Assembly: GCA_044227985.1 (NCBI GenBank)
Contig: JBGAVT010000009.1
Location: 1-45,384, forward strand
Reading direction: 5' to 3'
DNA length: 45,384 nt
DNA from: CAZUNB01 sp044227985
Lineage (GTDB): Bacteria > Patescibacteriota > Saccharimonadia > Saccharimonadales > JAGPDM01
Position 1 is the stretch's first letter; every line of letters begins with the position of its first letter. The notes under the pieces were generated by a model. The model did no database searches. It was not told the DNA's origin and was given only the letters and a program-made list of their open reading frames with translations. Shown here in pieces: positions 16,900-24,610 of this stretch. Both the position numbers and the translations under genes were made by a program.

Positions 16900-18585
16900 T
16901 CAGATGCCTGAGCGACCCTCTTTTGCTCCGTAGCTAATATAGTGCAGGTAGTAAGACTTTAAATTGTTGCCAAAAATAGCCCTTAAGTCTGGATAACGAT
17001 CCTTGTAAATTTTTACATTGAAGGAGTCATTTCCAATCCGACCTTCACTCATGCCGCTATTAACAAAGTGCTGTAATGTGCTCGTATCATCTAAGTTGAA
17101 AGCCATTCTTATATCGGTGTATCTGGACCGGTATGAACCAAAATCGTAAACTGCAGAATAGTTAGTCGGTGCAAGCGACGATGTTCCACCATAATAGTCA
17201 CCGATCGCTGTGCGGCCCTCAGATTTTCCATTTTTTACGTAGTGCAAAAAATATGACTTAAGGTCGCCGCCAAAAACGCTTCGTAAATCGGGATAGCGAT
17301 TTCGGTATGATGAGACTATAAAGTCGTTTTTAGCGACCCGACTCTCTGCCATACCATAGTTTACGAAGTGGGTAATTGCACCAGCATCGTCGTTGCCGAA
17401 TACCCGGCTTATGTCATAGTTCTTAGCTTTATAAGTGTCAAAGTCGTAGACGGAGCTATAGTTGACGCCATTAATAGTAGTAATCGGTACTAATGTAAAA
17501 TCGCCAGTAGCAACCCGACCTTCGAATCTTCCGCTCGAAACGTAATGTGATATATAGCTAAATAGGTCAGTACCGAAAGCCATCCTAAGGTCAGGGTGTC
17601 GATTTCTGTAGGACCTAATATCAAAGTTTTCGCTACCCTGGCGTTGTTCGGCAATTCCATTTTGAGTAAAGTGTTGGAACGCAGCACTTGCATTATTGCC
17701 TAATGCGTTACGTACATCTGGGTAGCGGTTAAGGTAAAAATCTGCATTAAAGACCGGGTCCATGTCCACTCCTCTGTAGACTGTTCCCTGAGTGCTACCG
17801 AACCAGTCCGTGAACATGGCCCAAAAGTTACGATTACCATATGCTCCACAGCCGTCACCAGTTCCGTATCCTGCATTCAAGGCCGATTGATTGGGCTGAT
17901 ACGGCGTATAGCGGTAAAGTGCGGAAGTAGCACGGTTCTGAATGTTAACAACAGAGCCACCGCAGGCAGCATTAGGGTTGTACTGAACGTACGTCTGACC
18001 AACAGGGTAGTTGCTCCACCCACCATTTAATACACCTCTAAATAGGCTGGCAGATCTTCGGATTTGATTGTTGAGTCCAAAATACTGGGAGTCACATGCT
18101 GCCGTGTCGGGGCAGCCATACCCGGTGGCAGTCTTATATTGTCTACTGTTAGGCCAGGTGTCAGAAATTAAGCCCTGTTCTTTTTCGAGAAGAACTATTA
18201 ATACTTGTGGGTTTATGCTGTAGTCTTGGGATGCTTGCCAAATAAGCTGTGCAGCCGATTGGCCATTAAAACTTTCTTGGGCCATGCAGACAAACTTGCC
18301 GTTTTTGATCGAGTAGCTGACCTGCGGATATTGAGCGGCAAGGTACGTATTGGTGTTATTGCACTTATTCTTGCTGTCGAGGAAGGCTTGAATTTGCTGA
18401 ACGCTCATCGCATTTTTGTTTGACATCGTTGCATCAGACATGATGTTTCCAGCCTTGAAATTTGCATTATTTGCGGCATGCGCCTTGGGTGTGTTTAAAC
18501 TGCTAGTAAAAATAGCACCTATTGCTACGGCTGAAATGAACAGTCCAGCGGCTAGTGTCTGTTTTGATGCTTGAAGTATTTTCAT
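16900..18585 (-). CDS. Secreted TPYQPN-domain protein with six C-terminal surface repeats, lysozyme-like N-terminal domain
   Basis: A 561-residue exported protein. A signal peptide ends at about AHA-AN (residue 38). Residues 40-263 form a domain known to me from actinobacterial and saccharibacterial proteins: NFKAGNIMSDATMSNKNAMS, LLEKEQGLISDTWP (E134/E136), TGYGCPDTAACDSQYFG, RYTPYQPNQSALNAGYG, NRNFWAMFTDWFGS. The helix with EKEQGL recalls the catalytic glutamate helix of lytic transglycosylases, so a murein hydrolase role is possible but unproven. Residues 275-561 hold six repeats of about 40 residues (YRNRYPDLR..FG...Y..HYV..G..EGR) in alternating long and short forms. The ATG at 18585 lies 1 nt after the stop of the small paralog gene, so translation is coupled. 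Confidence 0.85.
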   Translation of the reverse strand: MKILQASKQTLAAGLFISAVAIGAIFTSSLNTPKAHAANNANFKAGNIMSDATMSNKNAMSVQQIQAFLDSKNKCNNTNTYLAAQYPQVSYSIKNGKFVCMAQESFNGQSAAQLIWQASQDYSINPQVLIVLLEKEQGLISDTWPNSRQYKTATGYGCPDTAACDSQYFGLNNQIRRSASLFRGVLNGGWSNYPVGQTYVQYNPNAACGGSVVNIQNRATSALYRYTPYQPNQSALNAGYGTGDGCGAYGNRNFWAMFTDWFGSTQGTVYRGVDMDPVFNADFYLNRYPDVRNALGNNASAAFQHFTQNGIAEQRQGSENFDIRSYRNRHPDLRMAFGTDLFSYISHYVSSGRFEGRVATGDFTLVPITTINGVNYSSVYDFDTYKAKNYDISRVFGNDDAGAITHFVNYGMAESRVAKNDFIVSSYRNRYPDLRSVFGGDLKSYFLHYVKNGKSEGRTAIGDYYGGTSSLAPTNYSAVYDFGSYRSRYTDIRMAFNLDDTSTLQHFVNSGMSEGRIGNDSFNVKIYKDRYPDLRAIFGNNLKSYYLHYISYGAKEGRSGI

Positions 18586-18586
18586 C

Positions 18587-19123
18587 TTATATCCGTACAC
18601 TTCCAGTTAGCTGCCCAGTTTTACCGCCACCGCTTATATCTATGATGATACTCCAGTTTCCACTTTCTAGTTCTGCCGTGGAAACATTAAAGCCCTCGCA
18701 GGTAGATGAAGATGGATCCTGTGTTATGCCGCTAGTCTTTGTGACAGTTTTCGCCCCATTCTTTAGTGTAAGATTGCAAGTTCCGGACCCGACGGCCTGA
18801 TTGATTGTTGTTCGTATAATAAGGTTGTCTCCGGCAACAGAGCTGTAGCTAATGGCACCAGTTAAAGTCTGTGAATTATTAGGACTTTCTCCTTCGTAGG
18901 ATGGAGAGGCCTTTTTTTCTTTTTCTACTGGCTTGGATTCGTTTGGCACACTGGTAGATTCGATTCCAGTCTTCTTCTCATTCTGCTTCGATTGCTTTTC
19001 GGTGCTTTTAGTGGGTGTTGTTCGGTTGGTTGCGCTGTTTTTTTGCGACTGCACACCGGCGTAGGCTAATCCGCTAAGTAGAGCGATAATTAGGATGGCG
19101 ATAAATATTTTTTTTGGTTTCAT
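18587..19123 (-). CDS. Small membrane-anchored protein with C-terminal beta domain (cassette partner A)
   Basis: A 178-residue protein of unknown function. An N-terminal signal or anchor segment (IFIAILIIALLSGLAYAGVQ) has no clear lipobox. A polar Lys/Glu/Ser/Thr linker follows (about 30-85). The C-terminal 90 residues are predicted beta-rich with two cysteines (SGTCNLTLKNG and SSTCEGFNVS), suggesting a disulfide-closed Ig-like domain, and end in GNWSIIIDISGGG. It is paralogous to the protein at 20282: the anchor is nearly identical (LLSGLAYAGVQSQK) and both cysteines are kept. It lies directly ahead of the secreted repeat protein, so the two probably act together at the cell surface. The promoter is duplicated at the paralog. 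Confidence 0.82.
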   Translation of the reverse strand: MKPKKIFIAILIIALLSGLAYAGVQSQKNSATNRTTPTKSTEKQSKQNEKKTGIESTSVPNESKPVEKEKKASPSYEGESPNNSQTLTGAISYSSVAGDNLIIRTTINQAVGSGTCNLTLKNGAKTVTKTSGITQDPSSSTCEGFNVSTAELESGNWSIIIDISGGGKTGQLTGSVRI

Positions 19124-19163
19124 AGTATTATTGTACCGTTTTTATTTTTCAATTTATAATAAT

Positions 19164-19192
19164 AATTTAGCACAGAAATATGCTTATGTCAA
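19164..19192 (-). promoter_or_regulatory. Sigma-70-type promoter, copy 1 of a duplicated promoter
   Basis: Minus strand TTGACA (19187-19192), a 17-nt spacer, then TAAATT (19164-19169). The spacer and flanks (TAAGCAT...TTCTGTGC and downstream ACGGTACAA) are shared with the promoter of the paralog at 20846-20874. Conservation runs on into the first 30 codons. Confidence 0.7.
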
Positions 19193-19260
19193 TAAAAAAA
19201 CCATATATTGAACAAACTAGCTAACAAGAATAGAAGCATGCTAAAATTGTTACAATTATC

Positions 19261-20289
19261 ATGCAAAAAATAAAATCAGCGATTGCTTTTTTCGGGAGTC
19301 ATACAGAGTATTTATTTCTTATAATTGCTGTTCCGGCCATAATAACTTTCGTTGTCTACACACCACCAGCATGGGGGCTCGATGAACAGGTTCATATTGC
19401 ACGAGCCTACCAGATATCACTCGGAGAGCTTTATCCGAACCCGCTCGGCGGCGGACCGGGTCATTACGGGGGAATGTTGCCTAGAGGACTTGTAGATAAC
19501 CTCAACCACGGTCACAGCGAGTCAAACAGTGTTGACCGTGGGCAGCCTTTTTATATGAGAAAAGACATCGTTGACATTGCGAGAAACCAGCGTATCGAAG
19601 GCAAGGGGATAAAGGATAGCCATTTTACAGAATATGATTTTGGACCGACAGGACTCTATTCACCAATTATCTACGCCCCTGCATCTACCGGGTTTTTTAT
19701 AGCAAGACATATTAACCTAACTGTTGATGGCTCTGTTGAGTTAGCAAGAATCATGCAGTCCATCTCATATTGTATCGTTTGTTTTGCTGCACTGTTCGCT
19801 TTAAGGAGACAAAAAATTCGGTGGCTTGTTTTCATAACAGCTCTTTTGCCGACTTCTATTTTTCAAGCTTCTATTATAACGGCCGACACATTTACTATTG
19901 CGGCTGTTATTTTGTTTTTTAGTTTACTATGTCGGTTTCTGTCTAAGTCATATCGCTTCAATCGAAGATATACTTACGCACTTGCAGGAGCATCTCTCCT
20001 CCTGGCTCTTACTAAGCCTAGTTATGCTTTGCTGCTAGGAATGTTATTTTTTATACCAGCCAATAAATATTGGTACAAAGGAAAAGCACATTATGTTAAA
20101 TATGGGATCATGCTCCTGTCAGTTATGACCTTTATTCTTACTTCGCTCATAGAGTTTCTGTTGGTAAATATTCCATTACTTATAATTTCGCCAGAATCGA
20201 AGTTAGAGGCTGAAGTGTCTTGGGGTAAAAATCCGATACCCACGATAGATAATGCAAACAAGAGAATTGCAAATCGTTTAATCATTTGA
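19261..20289 (+). CDS. DUF2142-like GT-C membrane protein, 3'-truncated
   Basis: The frame encodes 342 residues. The N-terminal part matches DUF2142-type proteins: VVYTPPAWGLDEQVHIARAY (short Asp-Glu outer loop motif after the first helix), FIARHINLTVDGSVELARIM, and LTKPSYALL after several helices. The full-length relative in this window (33780) has 488 residues and carries the late LQGRYILP motif, which is missing here. From about 20130-20150 onward the frame is the antisense of an N-terminal fragment of a TPYQPN-domain gene, so the last 45 or so residues are not DUF2142 sequence. The gene was cut by a rearrangement and is probably inactive. A TACAAT box (19251-19256) lies 4 nt before the ATG. 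Confidence 0.75.
   Translation: MQKIKSAIAFFGSHTEYLFLIIAVPAIITFVVYTPPAWGLDEQVHIARAYQISLGELYPNPLGGGPGHYGGMLPRGLVDNLNHGHSESNSVDRGQPFYMRKDIVDIARNQRIEGKGIKDSHFTEYDFGPTGLYSPIIYAPASTGFFIARHINLTVDGSVELARIMQSISYCIVCFAALFALRRQKIRWLVFITALLPTSIFQASIITADTFTIAAVILFFSLLCRFLSKSYRFNRRYTYALAGASLLLALTKPSYALLLGMLFFIPANKYWYKGKAHYVKYGIMLLSVMTFILTSLIEFLLVNIPLLIISPESKLEAEVSWGKNPIPTIDNANKRIANRLII
20091..20285 (-). pseudogene. N-terminal fragment of a TPYQPN-domain secreted protein
   Basis: Starting at the ATG at 20285, which overlaps the TGA of the small paralog (ATGA), the minus strand reads MIKRFAILLFALSIVGIGF, then LPQDTSASNFDSGEIISNG, then IFTNRNSMSE. This matches the signal peptide and first domain residues of the intact protein at 18585 (ANFKAGNIMSDATMSNKNAMS). 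The match fades at about 20130-20150, after which the frame runs to a stop at 20091 inside the DUF2142-like gene on the other strand. So the second cassette kept its order (small protein, then secreted protein) but lost all but about 50 codons of the second gene. Confidence 0.75.
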
Positions 20290-20809
20290 CGTCTACCTTG
20301 GTTATTCCTGAAGATATGTTGCCAACACTCACACTCACACTCCACGTTCCTGCTCCGAGCTCGTCTTTGTTGATGTCAAAACCTTGGCAGGTGTAGTAGT
20401 TCGTCACTAAACCGAGCTGTGCACTTTTGGTTATAGTTTTTCCGCCATTCGTAGCTTTAAGCATGCACTCACCAGAGGTAATCTTATTAACGACAGTTCG
20501 TACAATTACTGCGTCGCCAACGTCTTGAGCGGTGCTAATGGAGATACTGCCGCTCTGGCTGTTAGTGCTTGGCTGTTTTGTTGGGTCTTCACCTCGTTCG
20601 TCCGCCTCTGTTAGGGGTTTATCCTCTACTCCTTTTGGAGTACTTTTGGTGTTTTTCTCTACTTTATCCTTTTTTGAGACTCCATTATTCTTTGTAAAAT
20701 TTTCTGTTCGGTCTGTAGCCGAATCTTTTTGTGATTGCACTCCAGCGTAGGCTAGTCCGCTGAGCAGAGCGACGATTAATATGATTATAAGTGTTTTTTT
20801 TGTTTTCAT
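20282..20809 (-). CDS. Small membrane-anchored protein with C-terminal beta domain (cassette partner B)
   Basis: A 175-residue paralog of the protein at 18587. It shares the anchor (IVALLSGLAYAGVQSQKDSA), the polar linker (here Lys, Asp and Thr rich) and a beta domain with two conserved cysteines (SGECMLKATNGGKTITKS and YYTCQGFDINKDELGAGTW). The linker is the least conserved part. Its partner gene downstream is only an N-terminal fragment (20285), so this copy is an orphan unless it works with the intact protein at 16900. Promoter and 5' region are duplicated from or to copy A. Confidence 0.82.
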   Translation of the reverse strand: MKTKKTLIIILIVALLSGLAYAGVQSQKDSATDRTENFTKNNGVSKKDKVEKNTKSTPKGVEDKPLTEADERGEDPTKQPSTNSQSGSISISTAQDVGDAVIVRTVVNKITSGECMLKATNGGKTITKSAQLGLVTNYYTCQGFDINKDELGAGTWSVSVSVGNISSGITKVDVK

Positions 20810-20845
20810 TTTTTGTACCGTTTTTTATTTATGATTTATGTAAAT

Positions 20846-20874
20846 AATTTAGCACAGAATCATGCTTATGTCAA
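20846..20874 (-). promoter_or_regulatory. Sigma-70-type promoter, copy 2 of a duplicated promoter
   Basis: Minus strand TTGACA (20869-20874), a 17-nt spacer, TAAATT (20846-20851). The same -35, -10, spacer length and most spacer bases occur at 19164-19192. The shared block spans roughly 20731-20874 and 19036-19192, covering promoter, leader and the anchor-coding start of both genes. Confidence 0.7.
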
Positions 20875-20979
20875 ACCACGAAAATCTACGGGTAGAAGCA
20901 AAAAAATACAAAACGCGTTTTTAGTAAACCATTTTTTGTTTTATATCTTCTGCAGATTCTGCAACACGGCTAACTTTTT

Positions 20980-22995
20980 TCAGAAGTTTAGCTTATAGAT
21001 AAAATAATCCATCTGAGGGTAGTTGACTGTTCTTAACAATGAGGCACAGTTTGCAGCTCCCTCTTCAAACTCGGCCGAAGTTATGAGAAACCCTACGTTA
21101 TTATATTTAAGGAATCGATCACAGGGTTCAATCGTTAAATTAAACTGATCAGCAATCGGAGATGATGGTATTGGTTTTATGTTCTTCTCAGCATTCCTAT
21201 CGAAAGTGAAGTTAACGTGGGCATAGCGGTTGTAGCTGCTCTCTCTATCTTTTTGGCTTAACCCTTTCCATATCTCTAGTTGGGGGTATAGATAAGTGCC
21301 CGTCAAAGAAGGTCTTCCATTCATGGCTGCAAAATTCTCTAAATATTTATCTTCACTGACCCATTTCTTATTGCTATCCGGGCTAGTCTGTCGAATAGCT
21401 AAAGATATAGGGGTCTGAGTCAAGACGTCAGTACCTTTATATAAAGGATTGATTTGATAAACTGAGAATAGCGAAAATATCAAATAAACAGATAAAGCAA
21501 ATAAGTAGTGCTTCCTGAGCAGTAGAAATATAACTAACGGTATGGGTATCGCCAGCAGTATCGCCAACTCAAGTCCAATAAAATTAGGAAACTCTAGTGC
21601 GGTGCGAAAATTAAGCACCAGGTAGAATATGAATGAAAGTAGGCCATATATTACACTGAGAGGTAAATTTAACCGAATCTTAGTGTCGCTGTATAATTTA
21701 ATGAAAATACATGTAAAGATTACATTCATTAAACCAATGCCTATAAGAAGTCGAGGAAGTGGCACCTTGTTCAATAAGCTAACTTGGCCAAGAATACTTA
21801 GCTCGGGAATAAAAAGCCATGCAAAAAAAATACCTGCCGTAGCGAACAACGATAGGACGATATAATCAACCTCTTTTTTGCGTTTATATGTCCTGTAGCA
21901 TAAGTAAGATAGTGGGAGTATCAGGAATGGAAATAGTACAATAAAGTTGGATGACTCGCTTTGATTTGTTGCACCGATGGATGGTCGCCGATACGCATCA
22001 GCTCTGAGGTCGTTCTGGAAAAGTGGAGCTAGATTGCTAGTGAAAAAATGAGTCTTATTGTAGTTGCCACTTTCAACAATCCGCTTTCCGGGGTAGGCAG
22101 TATTTTGGAGTGTTTCAATCACATTTTTTGATTGATAAATAAATAACCCAACAACAGATGCACTCAATAGAAGACTGCTTGCCGCATACATCATTGTTGT
22201 CATTACGACTTTCTTGTCGAGACCTTGATTCTGGCTTTGCTTCAACAAGTAGCCCACTAAAAAAAATATCGAAACGATAGCTGTAGGTATTTGAAAAGGT
22301 GGATAGAGTATCAGCATGAAAGCAACGGCGATATACGAAAGTAGCAACGACCACAATGTTCTTATCGTCCATTTCTTTGACTTAAGCAGGCTCACAAAAG
22401 CAACGATTCCAAATAAAGGCCAGTACACGGAGCCAATTGTACCGTTAGAATACCACCATTGAAAAAACGGACTAAATAGAAAACTTAAAGACAACAGCGA
22501 TGCGATCATTCTTCTTCTTGGTAGAAATTTTAATATAAAAAAATATACACTCAATACCAGCAGATAGGATGGCATCCACCAGTGTAAAGCAAAAGCGTTA
22601 TTTAGCGGTAACAGTAAGTAGCCTAGGTTATGGGGTTTAAAAATTATAGACCAGTCGAGGTAGGGTTCATCAGCAAGGAGTCTTGCATCCTCTCCATTTC
22701 CTACATTGTGATTAATGCTCTCAAGATTATTATTTTTTTGACCGATAGCTTTTTGTGTATTAACCATCCACTCATCAGATCTTATTGGTCTCGGCTTATT
22801 AGCCACCAAATCTTTGTCTGTTTGGTTTCCATAAAAAAAGTCGTGATAGGTACCAATCGAGCTTCCATTAATCTGAAGAGACGTAAGGAGGACAAGCAAG
22901 ATTGTTAAAAGTGCCGGAAAAAGCCAGACGCTTTTCATAAATTTGTCTACATTAGTCTTTATGGTTGGCAGTATATATTTAATGGAGTTATGCAT
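20980..22995 (-). CDS. Large GT-C-like membrane protein with RSDEW motif
   Basis: A 671-residue membrane protein. One N-terminal helix (LFPALLTILLVLLTSLQI) is followed by an outer region with NKPRPIRSDEWMVNTQKAIG and then about ten helices. The last 150 residues are again soluble and outer, with GRPSLTGTYLYPQLEIW. Proteins with this RPIRSDEW motif occur in actinobacteria and CPR; I believe the domain is DUF7657, but this needs a profile search. The general layout is that of GT-C glycosyltransferases (YfhO-like), which use polyprenyl-phosphate sugars outside the membrane. It follows a small DMT/SMR-like transporter gene by 7 nt. It is probably co-transcribed with the FucNAc genes. Confidence 0.72.
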   Translation of the reverse strand: MHNSIKYILPTIKTNVDKFMKSVWLFPALLTILLVLLTSLQINGSSIGTYHDFFYGNQTDKDLVANKPRPIRSDEWMVNTQKAIGQKNNNLESINHNVGNGEDARLLADEPYLDWSIIFKPHNLGYLLLPLNNAFALHWWMPSYLLVLSVYFFILKFLPRRRMIASLLSLSFLFSPFFQWWYSNGTIGSVYWPLFGIVAFVSLLKSKKWTIRTLWSLLLSYIAVAFMLILYPPFQIPTAIVSIFFLVGYLLKQSQNQGLDKKVVMTTMMYAASSLLLSASVVGLFIYQSKNVIETLQNTAYPGKRIVESGNYNKTHFFTSNLAPLFQNDLRADAYRRPSIGATNQSESSNFIVLFPFLILPLSYLCYRTYKRKKEVDYIVLSLFATAGIFFAWLFIPELSILGQVSLLNKVPLPRLLIGIGLMNVIFTCIFIKLYSDTKIRLNLPLSVIYGLLSFIFYLVLNFRTALEFPNFIGLELAILLAIPIPLVIFLLLRKHYLFALSVYLIFSLFSVYQINPLYKGTDVLTQTPISLAIRQTSPDSNKKWVSEDKYLENFAAMNGRPSLTGTYLYPQLEIWKGLSQKDRESSYNRYAHVNFTFDRNAEKNIKPIPSSPIADQFNLTIEPCDRFLKYNNVGFLITSAEFEEGAANCASLLRTVNYPQMDYFIYKLNF

Positions 22996-23002
22996 AGTGG
23001 GA

Positions 23003-23362
23003 TTATTTCGACGTATTCAGGAATATAAGTCCAGCAACAATAAGAGAGATCCCAACTATCTTCGCTATAGTGAAGGATTCATGAAATATTAAAAACGATG
23101 CAATAAATATTAAAATATACACGAGCGCAGTAGTTAGCGGTATGATATAACCTAAGTCGAATTTTGAAATTAAATAAAAATATAAAATAAAACTTAACCC
23201 GTACAGAAAAACACCTAGGATACTTAATAAATTAAAATTTAACTGAATTTTATCGTTAACATAGGCCACTGGGAAGCCCCCGCTTGTACTAAGTTTTATA
23301 ACTATTAACCCTGCTGAAGTGGTGAGCACATATAAGGCTAGCGGGAGAAAAGATTTAACCAT
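23003..23362 (-). CDS. Small four-helix transporter (SMR/EamA, ArnE-like)
   Basis: A 119-residue protein made almost wholly of four membrane helices (from SFLPLALYVLTTSAGLIVI to IVGISLIVAGLIFL). The sequence ending FHESFTIAKIVGISLIVAGL is typical of the DMT superfamily half-size members. In glycan loci such proteins (ArnE/ArnF and relatives) move undecaprenyl-phosphate-linked sugars across the membrane. It lies between the GT-C-like gene and the WbuB-like GT4, so a flippase for a lipid-linked sugar is the best guess. A small-molecule exporter is the alternative. Confidence 0.75.
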   Translation of the reverse strand: MVKSFLPLALYVLTTSAGLIVIKLSTSGGFPVAYVNDKIQLNFNLLSILGVFLYGLSFILYFYLISKFDLGYIIPLTTALVYILIFIASFLIFHESFTIAKIVGISLIVAGLIFLNTSK

Positions 23363-23381
23363 AGTAGAATTATACCTGAGC

Positions 23382-24605
23382 CTACCTTAAGATGAAATTG
23401 TATAACTTATCTAATATTAGATTTCGTTCGAAGTGTTTGAGGTGATACAGTCGTCCTTTTCTACCCATAGTGTCTCGTTCGTGCTGCGAAAGATTGTAGA
23501 TGAGCCTAGTGTTATCGGCAAGTGCCTGTGCATCGCTAGTAGGGCCTACGAGGCCACACTGTATCGTGTTATTCACCATTGTCTGCACTTCGCCGTCCAT
23601 AGCTAGCAGAAGAGGCTTGCCTGATGCGATATACGACATGACTTTTGCTGGGATAGTAGCCTCTAATAAGTCGCTTTTTACTAAACATCCCACTAGAGCA
23701 TCTGCAGTCCCCGTATATTTTGGAATGTCCTCCATGGGGCGGAATCCTTCAAAGTAAAATGACTCTGAAAGGTCGGCTTTTGCGACTTTTTCCTCTAGCC
23801 ATTTTCTAGACATGCCATCGCCTACAATAATCCACCTAATATCTTTCAGGCCTTCTTTTTTTAGGATTTTAGCCGCATCGATAATCGTTTCAAATGATTG
23901 AGCTGGGCTAATATTACCAGCGAAGACAATATTAAAACCACCGCTAAACCTCTCCTCGAGCTTTTTATCACGGACATCTTGCTCGTACAGCTTTTCGCAG
24001 GCTTGGGGCAGGACGATGACCTGGTTATCTGGCTTGGCGGTAACCTTTTGAAGTTGAAGCTTCATTCTGTCGGACAGGACAATGAGCTTATCGACACTTC
24101 TGTAGTGCCAATGCGAAATTGTAGTCACTAGTTTTCGTAAAAACTTATTCATAATATCTATTACGGAGAAAAGATTTTCTGGCCACAGGTCGAGAACATA
24201 CATTGTCGTTTCGACTCTTTTAATTTTCCCAATCATAATCCCAGCAAAAGACATCATTACCGGTGATAGTTGATAAAGAAATATCTTATCGTATTTTTTA
24301 GTTAACAGAAAAGGGATAAAGAATAGGCTAAAAACAGGAAAGGATATGTAGTTGAGTAAAATACGTATATTCGTATTGCTGCCTCGTGGTATCTCCGGAG
24401 CACGGTAGATTGTAATGCCTTTATGCTCTTCTTTGATTTTGCTCCAGAAAGAATAACCCTCAGAGAACTGGCCCGAAGGGTAGTTTGGTTTGCCACAGAG
24501 CACATCTACTTCGCAGCCCTGTTCTACGAAATAGTCGGCAATATCGTTAACCCGAAACGATTCTGGCCAGAAATGTTGACCAACAATGAGTATTCTTTTA
24601 CTCAC
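23382..24605 (-). CDS. WbuB-like glycosyltransferase family 4 (probable L-FucNAc transferase)
   Basis: A GT-B enzyme of about 407 residues. It begins RILIVGQHFWPESFRVNDIA and has GKPNYPSGQFSEGY, YVLDLWPENLFSVI, FAGNISPAQSFETIIDAA, and the C-terminal ATIPAKVMSYIASGKPLL with the donor Glu/Ala region. This set is characteristic of WbuB/WcaI-like transferases, and WbuB adds L-FucNAc in E. coli O26. The three genes upstream make UDP-L-FucNAc, which supports that donor. The frame starts with TTG at 24623 inside capG; GTG at 24605, with GGAG 12 nt before it, is preferred. Confidence 0.87.
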   Translation of the reverse strand: MSKRILIVGQHFWPESFRVNDIADYFVEQGCEVDVLCGKPNYPSGQFSEGYSFWSKIKEEHKGITIYRAPEIPRGSNTNIRILLNYISFPVFSLFFIPFLLTKKYDKIFLYQLSPVMMSFAGIMIGKIKRVETTMYVLDLWPENLFSVIDIMNKFLRKLVTTISHWHYRSVDKLIVLSDRMKLQLQKVTAKPDNQVIVLPQACEKLYEQDVRDKKLEERFSGGFNIVFAGNISPAQSFETIIDAAKILKKEGLKDIRWIIVGDGMSRKWLEEKVAKADLSESFYFEGFRPMEDIPKYTGTADALVGCLVKSDLLEATIPAKVMSYIASGKPLLLAMDGEVQTMVNNTIQCGLVGPTSDAQALADNTRLIYNLSQHERDTMGRKGRLYHLKHFERNLILDKLYNFILR

Positions 24606-24610
24606 ACCAA

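Noticed and set aside
20910..20921. AAAACGCGTTTT palindrome upstream of the small paralog as an operator or terminator
   Set aside because: There is no loop, no second copy at the duplicated promoter of copy A, and the position is upstream of the -35.
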